DNA of 52,237 nucleotides from an uncultured Acidovorax sp. (GCA_913774625.1 CAJYHL010000070.1:1-52237); one strand, 5' to 3'. Shown: positions 42,496 to 51,494, counted from the first letter of the stretch. Numbers and translations: made by a program. Notes: generated by a model from the sequence alone, not told the origin.

Positions 42496-43968
42496 TCAAC
42501 GCGGGCCTGCGCGATCCCTCATCACCCGCGCCCACACCTTCCAGAAGGCCACGTCCTGCGTGGTGGTGAAGTTGATGCGCATCAGGGTGCAGGGACGGCG
42601 CGTGGCGTGGAACAGCGCGCCGGGGGCGATGAGATAGCCCTCGTCCAGCAGGCGCTGGGCCAGCATGTCGGTGTCCACGCCCGTCTCCACCCAGCCGAAG
42701 AGGCCGGCCGGCTCCGACGCGAAGCTGCAGCCGGCCTCCAGCGCCAGTTGCACGCTGCGCGCGCGGGCCTGGGCCAGGCGCTGGCGCATGCGGTCGGCAT
42801 GGCGGCGCAGCTGGCCCTGGTCGATGCAGAAAGCCAGCGCCTTTTCCAGCAGCGAAGGCGTGGTCAGCGTGGACAGCAGCTTGGTGTCCAGCAGCCGCTC
42901 GACCAGCGCAGGCGGTGCGGCCATGTAGCCCACGCGCCAGTTGGGCGCGAGGATCTTCGCGAAGCCGTTCACGTAGATGGTGCGGCGCAGCCCGTCCAGC
43001 GCGGCCAGCCGGGTGGCGTGGTCGGGCGCGATATGGCCGTAGGTGTCGTCCTCGACGATGTGGAAGTCGTGCCGCTGCGCCAGCTCCAGCACCTGGTGGG
43101 CGCTGCCGGGCGAGAGGCTGTAGCCCGTGGGGTTGTGCAGCACGCTCACGCTCACAAAGAGCTTGGGCGCGTAGGCCTCGCAATAGCGCTGCATCACGGC
43201 CAGGTCCGGTCCTTCGGGCCCGCGCGGCACGGGCAGCACGCGCATGCCCAGTGCGTCGAGCCGGGCGAATTCCACCGACCAGCCGGGCTCCTCCACCATC
43301 ACCGGGTCGCCCGCCTTGAGCAGCGTGCGGCTCACGATGTCCAGCGCCTGGGTGGCGCCTACCGTGGTCATGATCTGCTCGGGCTGGGCGTGGACGTTGA
43401 TGGCCGTCATGCGGCGCGACAGCGCATGGCGCAGCCCCGCATCGCCCATGGGCTCGCCGTAGCTCAGCGAGCCGTCCTGCAGGGCCCGGCTGGCGGTGAT
43501 CCTGCGCACGGCGGCAGGAAGGAAGCGCGCCTCTTCCAGCCATTCGGGCGGGAATACCCCCGTGCCCGGCTGCGGCTGCGACGAGGCTTGGTGGAACATG
43601 CCGCGGATCAGCGCCGTGGCATTGATGTGGGAGCCCGAGGCGCGCATGCCGATGCCGCCCAGCGGCCAGGCCGCGCCCGCTGCCTTGTGGATGGCTGCAT
43701 GCCCTGAAGCATCAGAGGCTGCCGCTGGCGTCTTCTGCAGATAGTCGCGCACATAGAAGCCGCGCTGCGGGCGCGCCTCGACCAGCCCCTGCGCCAGCAG
43801 CAAGTCGTAGGCGGCGACCACGGTGTGCGGGCTCACGCCCTGCTGGCGCGCGCACTCGCGCACCGACGGCAGGCGGGCGCCGGCAGGCAGCAGCCGCGAA
43901 CGGATGCGCTCGGCGAAGCGTTCGGCGAGCTGCTCGGTCAGGGTGCGGTCGGACGAACGGGTGAGCAT
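42496..43968 (-). CDS. MocR/GntR-type PLP-dependent transcriptional regulator
   Basis: A 490-residue fusion of a winged-helix GntR domain (about 1-80: TEQLAERFAERIRSRLLPAGARLPSVRECARQQGVSPHTVVAAYDLLLAQGLVEARPQRGFYV) with an aminotransferase fold domain. The PLP site is intact: VEDDTYGHIAPD with the pyridine-contacting Asp and NGFAKILAPNWRVGYM with the Schiff-base Lys. MocR regulators sense an amino compound through PLP and usually control divergent genes. Here the divergent neighbour is a LysE exporter. The start at 43968 gives the normal GntR N-terminus; a longer frame adds an unrelated 30 residues. Confidence 0.85.
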   Translation of the reverse strand: MLTRSSDRTLTEQLAERFAERIRSRLLPAGARLPSVRECARQQGVSPHTVVAAYDLLLAQGLVEARPQRGFYVRDYLQKTPAAASDASGHAAIHKAAGAAWPLGGIGMRASGSHINATALIRGMFHQASSQPQPGTGVFPPEWLEEARFLPAAVRRITASRALQDGSLSYGEPMGDAGLRHALSRRMTAINVHAQPEQIMTTVGATQALDIVSRTLLKAGDPVMVEEPGWSVEFARLDALGMRVLPVPRGPEGPDLAVMQRYCEAYAPKLFVSVSVLHNPTGYSLSPGSAHQVLELAQRHDFHIVEDDTYGHIAPDHATRLAALDGLRRTIYVNGFAKILAPNWRVGYMAAPPALVERLLDTKLLSTLTTPSLLEKALAFCIDQGQLRRHADRMRQRLAQARARSVQLALEAGCSFASEPAGLFGWVETGVDTDMLAQRLLDEGYLIAPGALFHATRRPCTLMRINFTTTQDVAFWKVWARVMRDRAGPR

Positions 43969-44042
43969 GGTCGAAAAGAGAAGAAGAGAAGAAAAGGGGG
44001 CTGTGCCGCTGCGTGAACCAATACAGATCAAGCAGCTGCCCC

Positions 44043-44083
44043 ACTGTCTGTACTGCAACTGTAATGGAATCGATCCTACAGTG
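44043..44083. promoter_or_regulatory. Candidate MocR operator between regulator and LysE gene
   Basis: ACTGTA (44058-44063) and TACAGT (44077-44082) form an inverted repeat with a 13-base gap. Nearby CTGTACTG (about 44048-44055) adds a related half-site. MocR operators often combine repeats in divergent promoters. No consensus check was possible. Confidence 0.45.
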
Positions 44084-44155
44084 AATGCAAGTTCTCCGCA
44101 TGACAGCCGTCAACGGATGAACGAACGAAAGCACGACACGACCGCCCCGCCCGCC

Positions 44156-44755
44156 ATGCCCTTCGTCGAATTCACCGCCCTGCTGGCCCTGGCCACGGCC
44201 ATGAGCTTCTCTCCCGGCCCCAACACCACGCTTTCCACCGCGCTGGCGGCCAACCGGGGGCTGCCTGCCGCCATGCGCTTCGTGTGGGCCGTGCCGGTGG
44301 GCTGGACGGCGCTGCTGCTGCTCTGCGCGGGCGGCCTGGGCGCGCTGCTGGTGGCGGTGCCGCTGCTGCGCCTGGCCGTCAAGGCGCTGGGCATCGGCTA
44401 CTTGCTCTACCTGGCGTTCAAGCTCGCCCGCAGCGCGCAGCTGTCGCAGGCCGACGCGGCCCGCCTGAACGTGGGCTTCTGGCAGGGCGTGGGCCTGCAG
44501 TTCCTCAACATCAAGGCCTGGCTACTGGCCCTCACCCTGGTGGCCGGCTGGATCGCCGGCCGGCCCGACGCTCTGCCACGCCTGGGCTGGGTCACGCTGG
44601 TGATGCTGTTCTTCGCCTTCGCCAGCAACTTCGCCTATGCCACCGCCGGGGCACTGCTGCGCCAGTGGCTGGCCCAGGGCCGCAGGCTGCTGTGGTTCAA
44701 CCGCGCCATGGCAGCCGTGCTGGTGGCGACCGCCGCCTGGATGACCCAGGCCTGA
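44156..44755 (+). CDS. LysE/RhtB family amino acid exporter
   Basis: A 199-residue inner-membrane exporter. The family hallmark FTALLALATAMSFSPGPNTTLSTALAANRG is at the start, followed by five more hydrophobic segments, with GVGLQFLNIKAWLLALTL. Substrates are amino acids or related small molecules; which is unknown. I chose Met at 44156; an alternative at 44117 adds 13 hydrophilic residues. Divergent from the MocR regulator, which may control it. Confidence 0.88.
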   Translation: MPFVEFTALLALATAMSFSPGPNTTLSTALAANRGLPAAMRFVWAVPVGWTALLLLCAGGLGALLVAVPLLRLAVKALGIGYLLYLAFKLARSAQLSQADAARLNVGFWQGVGLQFLNIKAWLLALTLVAGWIAGRPDALPRLGWVTLVMLFFAFASNFAYATAGALLRQWLAQGRRLLWFNRAMAAVLVATAAWMTQA

Positions 44756-44804
44756 CCGGCCCAGGCCGGCACCGAGACAAGCACCGCCAAAAAAGGCCCT
44801 GCCC

Positions 44805-45785
44805 ATGACCCTCACCACCACCGCATCACCCGCCGCCGCGCCACCGGGCACGGCCGGCGCCAGCGCCGAGACGCGCGGCCTCTGGCTCGGCCTGCTGGGC
44901 GTGGCCATCTTCGCGCTCACGCTGCCGATGACGCGGCTGGCGGTAGGCTCGCCCGAGGCGCCGCAGATGGGCGCCGTCTTCATCGCCATGGGCCGCGCCG
45001 TGGTCGCGGGCCTGCTGTCGGCCGCGCTGCTGCTGGTCCGGCGCGCCCCGCTGCCGCAGCGGGCCGACTGGCTGCCGCTGGCCGTCACGGCCGGCGGCGT
45101 GGTGTTCGGCTTTCCGCTGCTGACCTCCCTGGCCATGCGCCATGTGCAGGCGGTGCATGCCAGCGTCATCGTCGGCCTGCTGCCGCTGGCCACGGCCGCG
45201 GTGGGCGCGCTGCTGCACCGGCAGCGGCCCTCGGCCGGCTTCTGGCTGTGCGCCACGGCAGGCACGGCGCTGGTGGTGGCCTTCGCCGTGCTGCGTTCGG
45301 GCAGCGCCGGCCTCGCCCTGCACCCGGCCGATCTGCTGCTGATGGCGGCCATGCTCTGCGCCGCCGTGGGCTACGGCTTCGGCGCCCAGCTGTCGCAGCG
45401 CATGCGGGCCGATGCCGTGATCTGCTGGGCGCTGGTCATCGCGCTGCCGCTGTCCGTGCCGCTGGCGGCCCTGTCGTGGCCCCGGTCGCCGCTGCCCGGC
45501 ACCGCCTGGGGCGCCTTCGCCTATGTGTCGGTGGGCTCGATGTGGCTGGGCTTCTTCGCCTGGTACCGCGGCCTGGCCCTGGGCGGCACGGTGCGCGTGA
45601 GCCAGATGCAGCTGGTGCAGCCCTTCCTGGGCATGCTGGCCGCCGTGCCGCTGCTGGGCGAGAAGCTGGATGCCGTCAGCATCGGCTTCGGCCTGGCGGT
45701 GCTGGCCACCGTGGCCCTGGGCCGGCGCATGCCGGTGCGGTCCCGGCCGGAGCCCCCGGCAGAAAGGCGGACGGCCGCCCCTTGA
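44805..45785 (+). CDS. EamA/DMT family transporter
   Basis: A 326-residue inner-membrane protein with about ten hydrophobic helices in two EamA repeats (about 28-160 and 168-305). Typical features are FPLLTSLAMRHVQAVHASVIVGLLPLATAAVGALLHRQRPSAG and AYVSVGSMWLGFFAWYRGLALGG. The N-terminal 25 residues are Ser/Thr/Ala-rich and cytoplasmic. It follows the LysE gene by 49 bases. Substrate unknown; export of amino acids or metabolites is usual in the family. Confidence 0.88.
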   Translation: MTLTTTASPAAAPPGTAGASAETRGLWLGLLGVAIFALTLPMTRLAVGSPEAPQMGAVFIAMGRAVVAGLLSAALLLVRRAPLPQRADWLPLAVTAGGVVFGFPLLTSLAMRHVQAVHASVIVGLLPLATAAVGALLHRQRPSAGFWLCATAGTALVVAFAVLRSGSAGLALHPADLLLMAAMLCAAVGYGFGAQLSQRMRADAVICWALVIALPLSVPLAALSWPRSPLPGTAWGAFAYVSVGSMWLGFFAWYRGLALGGTVRVSQMQLVQPFLGMLAAVPLLGEKLDAVSIGFGLAVLATVALGRRMPVRSRPEPPAERRTAAP

Positions 45786-45936
45786 AACCCCCACTGGCAC
45801 GGGACCTGCAGGCGGTTAAGCTCCCCTGCGGCTCCACCCGCAGAGCCATCCATGGCCGCACGACGGCCGCATCGCAACGACGACACACAGCGCATCGCAT
45901 CCACGCCTGGATGGGCGCTTCATGGAGATACCGGAT

Positions 45937-47154
45937 ATGACGAACTGGACCCTGGCCGAACGCGCCGCGAAGATGAACCCCTCGGTGATCCGCGAGATCC
46001 TGAAGGTGACCGAGAAGCCCGGCATCATCAGCCTGGCGGGCGGCCTGCCCTCGCCCAAGACCTTCCCCATCGACGCCTTCGCCCAGGCCTGCGCCACCGT
46101 GCTGCAGAAGGACGGCCAGGCCGCCCTGCAGTACGCGGCCAGCGAAGGCTATCTGCCGCTGCGCGAGGCTGTGGCACGCATGCTGCCCTGGCCGGTGGAC
46201 CCGGACCAGGTGCTCATCACCACCGGCTCGCAGCAGGGCCTGGACCTGGTCGCGAAGGTGCTGATCGACCCGGGCAGCCGCATCCTGGTGGAAACGCCCA
46301 CCTACCTGGGCGCGCTGCAGGCCTTCTCGCCCATGGAACCCAGCGTGGTCAGCGTGGCCAGCGACGACCACGGCGTGCTGGTGGACGACCTGGCGGCCAA
46401 GACAGGCACGGGCGCCGGCCGCGCCCGCTTCCTCTACGTGCTGCCCAATTTCCAGAACCCCACCGGCCGCACCATGCCCGAGGAGCGCCGCGCCGCGCTG
46501 GTGGCCCGCGCGGCCGAGCTGAACCTGCCGCTGATCGAGGACAACCCCTACGGCGACCTGTGGTTCGACCAGCCGCCCGCGCTGCCGCTCACGGCCCGCA
46601 ACCCCGAGGGCTGCATCTACCTGGGCTCGTTCTCCAAGGTGCTGGCGCCGGGCCTGCGGCTGGGCTTCCTGGTGGCGCCGCGCGCCATGTACCCCAAGCT
46701 GCTGCAGGCCAAGCAGGCGGCCGACCTGCACAGCCCGAGCTTCAATCAGCGCATGGTGTCCGAGGTGATGAAGGACGGCTTCTTGGACCGCCACGTGCCC
46801 ACCATCCGCCAGCTCTACAAGCAGCAGCGCGACGCCATGCTGGCCGCCCTGGAGCGGGAGATGGCCGGCCTCGACGTGCAATGGAACCGCCCGGACGGCG
46901 GCATGTTCCTGTGGGTGCGCCTGCCCGAGGGCATGGACGCCATCGCGCTGCTGCCCGAAGCCGTGGAGCGCAATGTGGCCTTCGTGCCCGGCGCCGCCTT
47001 CTACGCCGACGCGGTCGATCCGCGCACCCTGCGCCTCTCGTTCGTGACGGCCAGCGCCCAGCAGATCGCCACCGGCATCGCCGCGCTGGCCGCCACCATC
47101 CGCGCGCGCCTGGACCGCACCGCCGCCACGGCGCCCGCAGCCGCCCTGGCCTGA
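45937..47154 (+). CDS. Class I/II PLP aminotransferase, LysN/2-aminoadipate type
   Basis: A 405-residue PLP enzyme. Visible features are the N-terminal MNPSVIREILKVTEKPGIISLAGGLPSPKTFP, the GSQQGLDLVAKV cofactor helix, NFQNPTGRTM (Asn for PLP), ENPYGDLWF-like EDNPYGDLWFDQ (Asp) and YLGSFSKVLAPGLRLGFL with Schiff-base Lys234. The family includes 2-aminoadipate, kynurenine and multi-substrate aminotransferases; substrate is not decided. An in-frame Met 5 codons upstream (45922) is possible, but GGAG sits better for 45937. No DNA-binding domain, unlike the MocR relative nearby. Confidence 0.87.
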   Translation: MTNWTLAERAAKMNPSVIREILKVTEKPGIISLAGGLPSPKTFPIDAFAQACATVLQKDGQAALQYAASEGYLPLREAVARMLPWPVDPDQVLITTGSQQGLDLVAKVLIDPGSRILVETPTYLGALQAFSPMEPSVVSVASDDHGVLVDDLAAKTGTGAGRARFLYVLPNFQNPTGRTMPEERRAALVARAAELNLPLIEDNPYGDLWFDQPPALPLTARNPEGCIYLGSFSKVLAPGLRLGFLVAPRAMYPKLLQAKQAADLHSPSFNQRMVSEVMKDGFLDRHVPTIRQLYKQQRDAMLAALEREMAGLDVQWNRPDGGMFLWVRLPEGMDAIALLPEAVERNVAFVPGAAFYADAVDPRTLRLSFVTASAQQIATGIAALAATIRARLDRTAATAPAAALA

Positions 47155-47190
47155 CGACCTGAGCTGACACCACACGAGGAAGAACCACCC

Positions 47191-47811
47191 ATGCTGCGCC
47201 TCTGGGGACGCCCTACGTCCATCAATGTCCGCAAGGTGCTCTGGACGGCGCAGGAACTGGGCCTGACGCTGCAGCGCACCGATGCCGGCGGCCAGTTCGG
47301 CCTGGTGCGCGAGCCTGACTACCTGCGCCAGAACCCCAATGGCCTGGTGCCGCTGATCGAAGACGACGGCTACGTGCTGTGGGAGTCGAACGCCATCGTG
47401 CGCTACCTGTGCGCCCGCCATTCGGGCGGCGATCTGTACCCGGACACCATCCCCGCGCGCTTCATCGCCGAACAGTGGATGGACTGGCAGCAGACCACGC
47501 TGAACCCGGCTGGACGCGATGCCTTCGTGCAATGGGTGCGCACGCCTGCCGCCGAACGCGACGAGGCCCGCATCGCCCAGTCCATCGCCGCCACCGAGCC
47601 CCTGCTGGACCTGCTCGACGCCCATCTGGAACGCCAGCCCTTCCTGGCGGGAGATCGCTTCACCATGGCCGACATTCCGGCCGGCTGCGAGATCCACCGC
47701 TGGTACGGCCTGCCGCGCGAACGCACGCCCCGCCCGCACCTGGACCGCTGGTTCCAGGCGCTGTGCGACCGTCCCGGCGCACGCGGCGTGCTGGACCAGC
47801 CGCTGGGCTGA
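47191..47811 (+). CDS. Glutathione S-transferase family protein
   Basis: A 206-residue GST. The N-terminal thioredoxin-like domain has RLWGRPTSINVRKVLWTAQELGL, then NPNGLVPLIEDDGYVLWESNAIVRYLCARH (glutathione site, Pro and Glu-Ser-Asn). The helical C-terminal domain has ERQPFLAGDRFTMADIPAGCEIHRWYGL. Substrate unknown. Follows the aminotransferase by 36 bases with GAGGAAGAA before the start. Confidence 0.9.
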   Translation: MLRLWGRPTSINVRKVLWTAQELGLTLQRTDAGGQFGLVREPDYLRQNPNGLVPLIEDDGYVLWESNAIVRYLCARHSGGDLYPDTIPARFIAEQWMDWQQTTLNPAGRDAFVQWVRTPAAERDEARIAQSIAATEPLLDLLDAHLERQPFLAGDRFTMADIPAGCEIHRWYGLPRERTPRPHLDRWFQALCDRPGARGVLDQPLG

Positions 47812-47937
47812 CGGCCCCGCCCGAACAGAGCACCCTGCGCAGGTGCCGCAGCCCCAGGCAGCGGCGCCGGGGCGCAGCCTTGCCCTCCGGCCAGCCAGCC
47901 CTTCCGTTTGTCCCGTGAACCTCAACGAAAGCGAACC

Positions 47938-48813
47938 ATGCGCCAACGCCTCTTCAAGCAAGTCGATGTCTTCACCGAACGGCCCTACCTGGGCAACCCG
48001 CTCGCCGTGGTACTGGACGGCACCGGCCTTTCCACCGAGGAGATGCAGCACTTCACCAACTGGACCAACCTGTCGGAAGCCACCTTCCTGCTGCCGCCCA
48101 CCGAAGCCGGCGCGGCCGCCGGCGCCGACTACCGCGTGCGCATCTTCTGCCCGGGGCGCGAGCTGCCTTTCGCCGGCCACCCCACCCTGGGCAGCTGCCA
48201 CGCCTGGCTGCAGGCCGGCGGCCAGCCGCGCACGCCCGGCCGCGTGGTGCAGGAATGCGCGGCCGGCCTGATCACGCTGCGCCAGGACGGCGGCCGCCTG
48301 GCCTTCGCCGCGCCGCCGCTGCTGAAGGGCGGCCCGCTGGAGGAGGCCGACGTGGCGCTCATCGCGCGCGGGCTGGGCCTGCAGCGCTCGGACATCCTGG
48401 CCCATGCCTGGTGCGACAACGGCCCGCGCTGGCGCGGCGTGCTGGTGGACAGCGCCGAGCGCGTGCTCTCCCTGCAGCCCGATGCGGCCGTACTGGCCGG
48501 GCTGGACATCGGCGTGGTCGGCCCGCGCGGCAAGGTCGGCGTCATCGGCACGCACGGGGACGACGGCATCGCCTTCGAGGTGCGCGCCTTCTTCCCCGGC
48601 AACAGCGGCATGGTCGAAGACCCCGTCACCGGCAGCCTGAACGCCGCGCTGGCGCAGTGGCTCATCGGCGCCCACCTTGCGCCGCCGCAGTACGTGGCGG
48701 CTCAAGGCACGGCCCTGGGCCGCGCCGGCCGCGTGCATGTGGAGCAGGACGGCGACACCATCTGGGTGGGCGGCAGCTCGGTCACCTGCGTGGACGGGCA
48801 GGTCCTGCTATGA
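47938..48813 (+). CDS. PhzF family isomerase-like protein
   Basis: A 291-residue protein of the PhzF/diaminopimelate-epimerase fold. The start RLFKQVDVFTERPYLGNPLAVVLDG, the NLSEATFLLPP segment (family catalytic Glu), CPGRELPFAGHPTLGSCHAWL and the C-terminal DPVTGSLNAALAQWL are diagnostic. PhzF acts in phenazine synthesis, but most members have unknown substrates and no phenazine genes are nearby. Its last bases overlap the next gene by 4 (ATGA). Confidence 0.9.
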   Translation: MRQRLFKQVDVFTERPYLGNPLAVVLDGTGLSTEEMQHFTNWTNLSEATFLLPPTEAGAAAGADYRVRIFCPGRELPFAGHPTLGSCHAWLQAGGQPRTPGRVVQECAAGLITLRQDGGRLAFAAPPLLKGGPLEEADVALIARGLGLQRSDILAHAWCDNGPRWRGVLVDSAERVLSLQPDAAVLAGLDIGVVGPRGKVGVIGTHGDDGIAFEVRAFFPGNSGMVEDPVTGSLNAALAQWLIGAHLAPPQYVAAQGTALGRAGRVHVEQDGDTIWVGGSSVTCVDGQVLL

Positions 48814-49535
48814 CCTCGCCCGACGGATTGCACCGCTGCGCCATCGACCACCTGGTAGTCATGGCCGATTCGCTGGACGCCGGCACCGACTGGTGCCGCA
48901 GCACCCTGGGCGTGGCGCCCGCCATGGGCGGCGAACATCCGCTGATGGGCACGCACAACCGGCTGCTGCAGCTCTCGGGACCGGCCCACCCTCGCGCCTA
49001 CCTGGAAGTCATTGCTAGCAATCCAGGAGCAAAAAACACGCTGGCGGCAGGCGCAAGGCGCTGGTTCGACATGGACGACGAATCCCTGCAGGCCATGGTC
49101 CGCAGCCAGGGACCGCAGCTCATCCACTGGGTGGCGTCCGTCCCCGACCTGGCTGCCGCGCGTTCAGCGCTGGCCGGCTGCGGGCTGGACCGCGGCGAGA
49201 TCGTCCAGGCCAGCCGCCCCACGCCGCTGGGCCTGCTCCAATGGCAGATCACCCTGCGGCCGGACGGCCAGCGCCTGCTGGACGGCTGCCTGCCCACGCT
49301 CATCCAGTGGGGCGATCGCCATCCCTGCTACAGCCTGCCGGCCAGCGGCGTCACGCTGCGATCTCTGCAGCTGGAACATCCGCAATCGGCCCTGCTTGCC
49401 CGAGCCTGCACGGCGGCCGACCTGCAGCAGCGCGCCGCCATCGCCTTCGCGGCCGAGCCGCGCATCCTTGCCACGCTGGAGACGCCGCGAGGCATCGTGC
49501 AGCTGGCATCGCCGGCAGCCGGCGCCGCCGACTGA
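48810..49535 (+). CDS. VOC superfamily (glyoxalase-like domain) protein
   Basis: A 241-residue protein with a vicinal-oxygen-chelate fold: IDHLVVMADSLDAGTDWCRSTLGVAPAMGGEHPLMGTHNRLLQL at the N-terminus (possible metal His), RAYLEVI, and a second half with ERPRHP-like DRHPCYSLPASGVTLRSLQLEHP. It resembles the glyoxalase_3-type domain proteins of unknown substrate. The gene starts within the phzF stop (ATGA). Codons at about 49005-49040 are AT-rich and atypical. Confidence 0.8.
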   Translation: MTSPDGLHRCAIDHLVVMADSLDAGTDWCRSTLGVAPAMGGEHPLMGTHNRLLQLSGPAHPRAYLEVIASNPGAKNTLAAGARRWFDMDDESLQAMVRSQGPQLIHWVASVPDLAAARSALAGCGLDRGEIVQASRPTPLGLLQWQITLRPDGQRLLDGCLPTLIQWGDRHPCYSLPASGVTLRSLQLEHPQSALLARACTAADLQQRAAIAFAAEPRILATLETPRGIVQLASPAAGAAD

Positions 49536-49579
49536 GTCCGTTCATCATCCACCACACACCGCCTCCCGGAAGCCAGACC

Positions 49580-50551
49580 ATGACCTCGCCCCTGCCCACC
49601 TTGGCCGAGATAGAAGCCGCCGCCCAGGTCGTCTATCAGGACTTCGCGCCCACGCCCCAGTACCGCTGGCCCCTGCTGGCAGAGCGCCTGGGCACCGAAT
49701 GCTGGCTCAAGCACGAGAACCACACGCCGGTCGGCGCCTTCAAGATCCGCGGCGGACTGACCTATTTCGACCAGCTGGCACGGAGCGGCCCGCTGCCGGC
49801 CGAGGTCATCAGTGCCACCCGGGGCAATCACGGCCAGAGCCTGGGCTGGGCTGCCCGCCGCAATGGCGTGGCCTGCACCATCGTCGTGCCGCACGACAAT
49901 TCGACCGAGAAGAACGCCGCCATGCGCGCCCTGGGCGTGCGGCTGATCGAGCACGGCGACGACTTCCAGGCAGCCCGGGAGCATGCCGAACGGCTTGCGG
50001 CCGAGAGCGGCGCGCACATGGTGCCCAGCTTCCATCCCGATCTGCTGCGCGGCGTCGCCACCTACTGGTGGGAGTTCCTGCGCGCCGTGCCGCACATGGA
50101 CGTCGCCTACGTGCCCATCGGCCAAGGTTCAGGCGCCTGCGCCGCCATCGCCGCACGGCAGGCGCTGGGCCATCGCGTGCGCATCGTGGGCGTGGTCAGC
50201 GCCCATGCCACCACCTATGCCGACTCCATCGCCGCCGGGCAGGTCGTGGCGGCCCCCGTCACCACCCAACTGGCCGACGGCATGGCCTGCCGCGTCGCCG
50301 ATGCAGGCGCCTTGGCCATCCTCGGGCCTCAGCTGGATGGCATCGTCCAGGTGAGCGACGACGCCGTGGCCCAGGCCATGCGCGCCCTCTTCACCGACAC
50401 GCACAACACCGCGGAAGGCGCCGGCGCGGCCGCGCTGGCAGCCGCCCTGCAGCAGCGCTCGGAACTGCGCGGCCAGTGCGTGGGCCTGGTGCTGAGCGGC
50501 GGCAATGTCGATGCCTCGCTTTTCGCGCAGGCCATCGCATCGCCTGCCTGA
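49580..50551 (+). CDS. Threonine/serine dehydratase
   Basis: A 323-residue PLP enzyme of the fold type II group. The PLP Lys is at residue 55 (HTPVGAFKIRGGL); later are ATRGNHGQSLGWAARRNGVACTIVVPHDNS and a Gly-rich phosphate loop (PIGQGSGACAAI). The chain lacks the C-terminal ACT regulatory domain, so it is like the catabolic rather than the biosynthetic enzyme. It deaminates L-threonine (or a similar hydroxy amino acid) to the 2-oxo acid. The exact substrate could also be serine or a threo-hydroxyaspartate. Confidence 0.87.
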   Translation: MTSPLPTLAEIEAAAQVVYQDFAPTPQYRWPLLAERLGTECWLKHENHTPVGAFKIRGGLTYFDQLARSGPLPAEVISATRGNHGQSLGWAARRNGVACTIVVPHDNSTEKNAAMRALGVRLIEHGDDFQAAREHAERLAAESGAHMVPSFHPDLLRGVATYWWEFLRAVPHMDVAYVPIGQGSGACAAIAARQALGHRVRIVGVVSAHATTYADSIAAGQVVAAPVTTQLADGMACRVADAGALAILGPQLDGIVQVSDDAVAQAMRALFTDTHNTAEGAGAAALAAALQQRSELRGQCVGLVLSGGNVDASLFAQAIASPA

Positions 50552-50657
50552 AGAAAGCAGCCGCTGTCTCCAGCCGCGCCACTCCACGCTCCGTATTTCA
50601 TAGCATCCGTCGCTTTTGCGACAAGCTCTGTGCCCCCATCGGCTCAAGAATCCGCCG

Positions 50658-51335
50658 ATGGGAACCCTCTACCTCGTGCGCCACGCGCAGGCCTCCTTCG
50701 GGGCCGCAGACTACGACCAGCTCAGCCCGCTCGGGCACCAGCAGGCCCGGCGCCTGGGCGAATACTGGCGCGGCAAGAGCCAGCGCTTCGACGCCGTGCT
50801 GAGCGGCACACTGCGCCGCCACCGGGAAACGCTGGAAGGCATCGCCCAGGGACTCGCGGCTGAGGACATGCCGGCGACGCAGCTATGGCCCGGACTCGAC
50901 GAGTACGACAGCGCGGCCCTGATCCACGCCATTCATCCCGGCCCCCTGCCCCAGGCCGACACCCCGGCCCTCTACAGGCAGCATTTCCGCATGCTGTGCG
51001 ACGCCTTGGCACAGTGGATGAGCGGAACCATCAGTCCGGCCGGCATGCCCAGCTGGAACGATTTTTCGGCCGGACTCCACGAGGTCCTGGAGCATGTTCG
51101 CCATCGCCACGCCGATCACGACGTGCTACTCGTCACCAGCGGCGGCCCCATCGGAGCGATGATTTCCAGAGTGTTGAGCACACCTGCGGAAGCCGGCATA
51201 GGGCTGAACATGAGGCTGAGGAACTGCTCGGTGAGCGAACTGAGCGTCAGCAGCAGGCGGCTGATGCTGCAGACCTTCAACGGCGTGGGGCACCTGGAGG
51301 GACAAGGACGCGAGGGGTGGATCACTCACGCATGA
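50658..51335 (+). CDS. Histidine phosphatase family protein lacking the second active-site His
   Basis: A 225-residue phosphoglycerate mutase-like protein. The phospho-acceptor motif is YLVRHAQASFG with His9, and the usual SGTLRRHRETLEG stretch is present. The late motif normally (S/T)HGG reads VTSGGPIGAM, with Ser in the place of the second catalytic His. Activity is therefore uncertain. I chose ATG 50658 because the RHAQ motif then lies at the normal place. The rRNA genes of the other strand follow. Confidence 0.87.
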   Translation: MGTLYLVRHAQASFGAADYDQLSPLGHQQARRLGEYWRGKSQRFDAVLSGTLRRHRETLEGIAQGLAAEDMPATQLWPGLDEYDSAALIHAIHPGPLPQADTPALYRQHFRMLCDALAQWMSGTISPAGMPSWNDFSAGLHEVLEHVRHRHADHDVLLVTSGGPIGAMISRVLSTPAEAGIGLNMRLRNCSVSELSVSSRRLMLQTFNGVGHLEGQGREGWITHA

Positions 51336-51449
51336 ACGAGGGGCGAGCAATAGGGTGGAGAAGATCCGCCGAAACGGCGAGAAGGACTGCCGGCGTAGTT
51401 CTTCACACCTCTTCACCCGCACCCTGGTTTTCAGTTCCCCAAAGCAAAG

Positions 51450-51479
51450 CGCCCCGGGCAGAGTTCTCTGCGCGGGGCG
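51450..51479 (-). terminator. Terminator of the rRNA operon
   Basis: GCAGAG (51458-51463) pairs with CTCTGC (51466-51471) over a TT loop and the stem continues with a seven-pair GC block, one mismatch. On the minus strand it is followed by GCTTTGCTTT. It lies just beyond the 5S gene. Confidence 0.8.
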
Positions 51480-51494
51480 GTTTGGGCTGTAAGA

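Noticed and set aside
42457-42497. GC-rich inverted repeat between the lipoprotein and MocR genes
   Set aside because: The arms (GGCGCCCC/GGGGCGC) are short with a long loop and no T run; not convincing as a terminator.
45676-48738. A 1020-codon open frame on the minus strand opposite the aminotransferase, GST and phzF
   Set aside because: A shadow of three real genes; its composition is Gly/Arg/Gln/His-rich and it has no domain.
50609-50622. A GTCGC-TTTT-GCGAC hairpin after the threonine dehydratase
   Set aside because: The stem is only five pairs and lacks a T run downstream; too weak to call a terminator.
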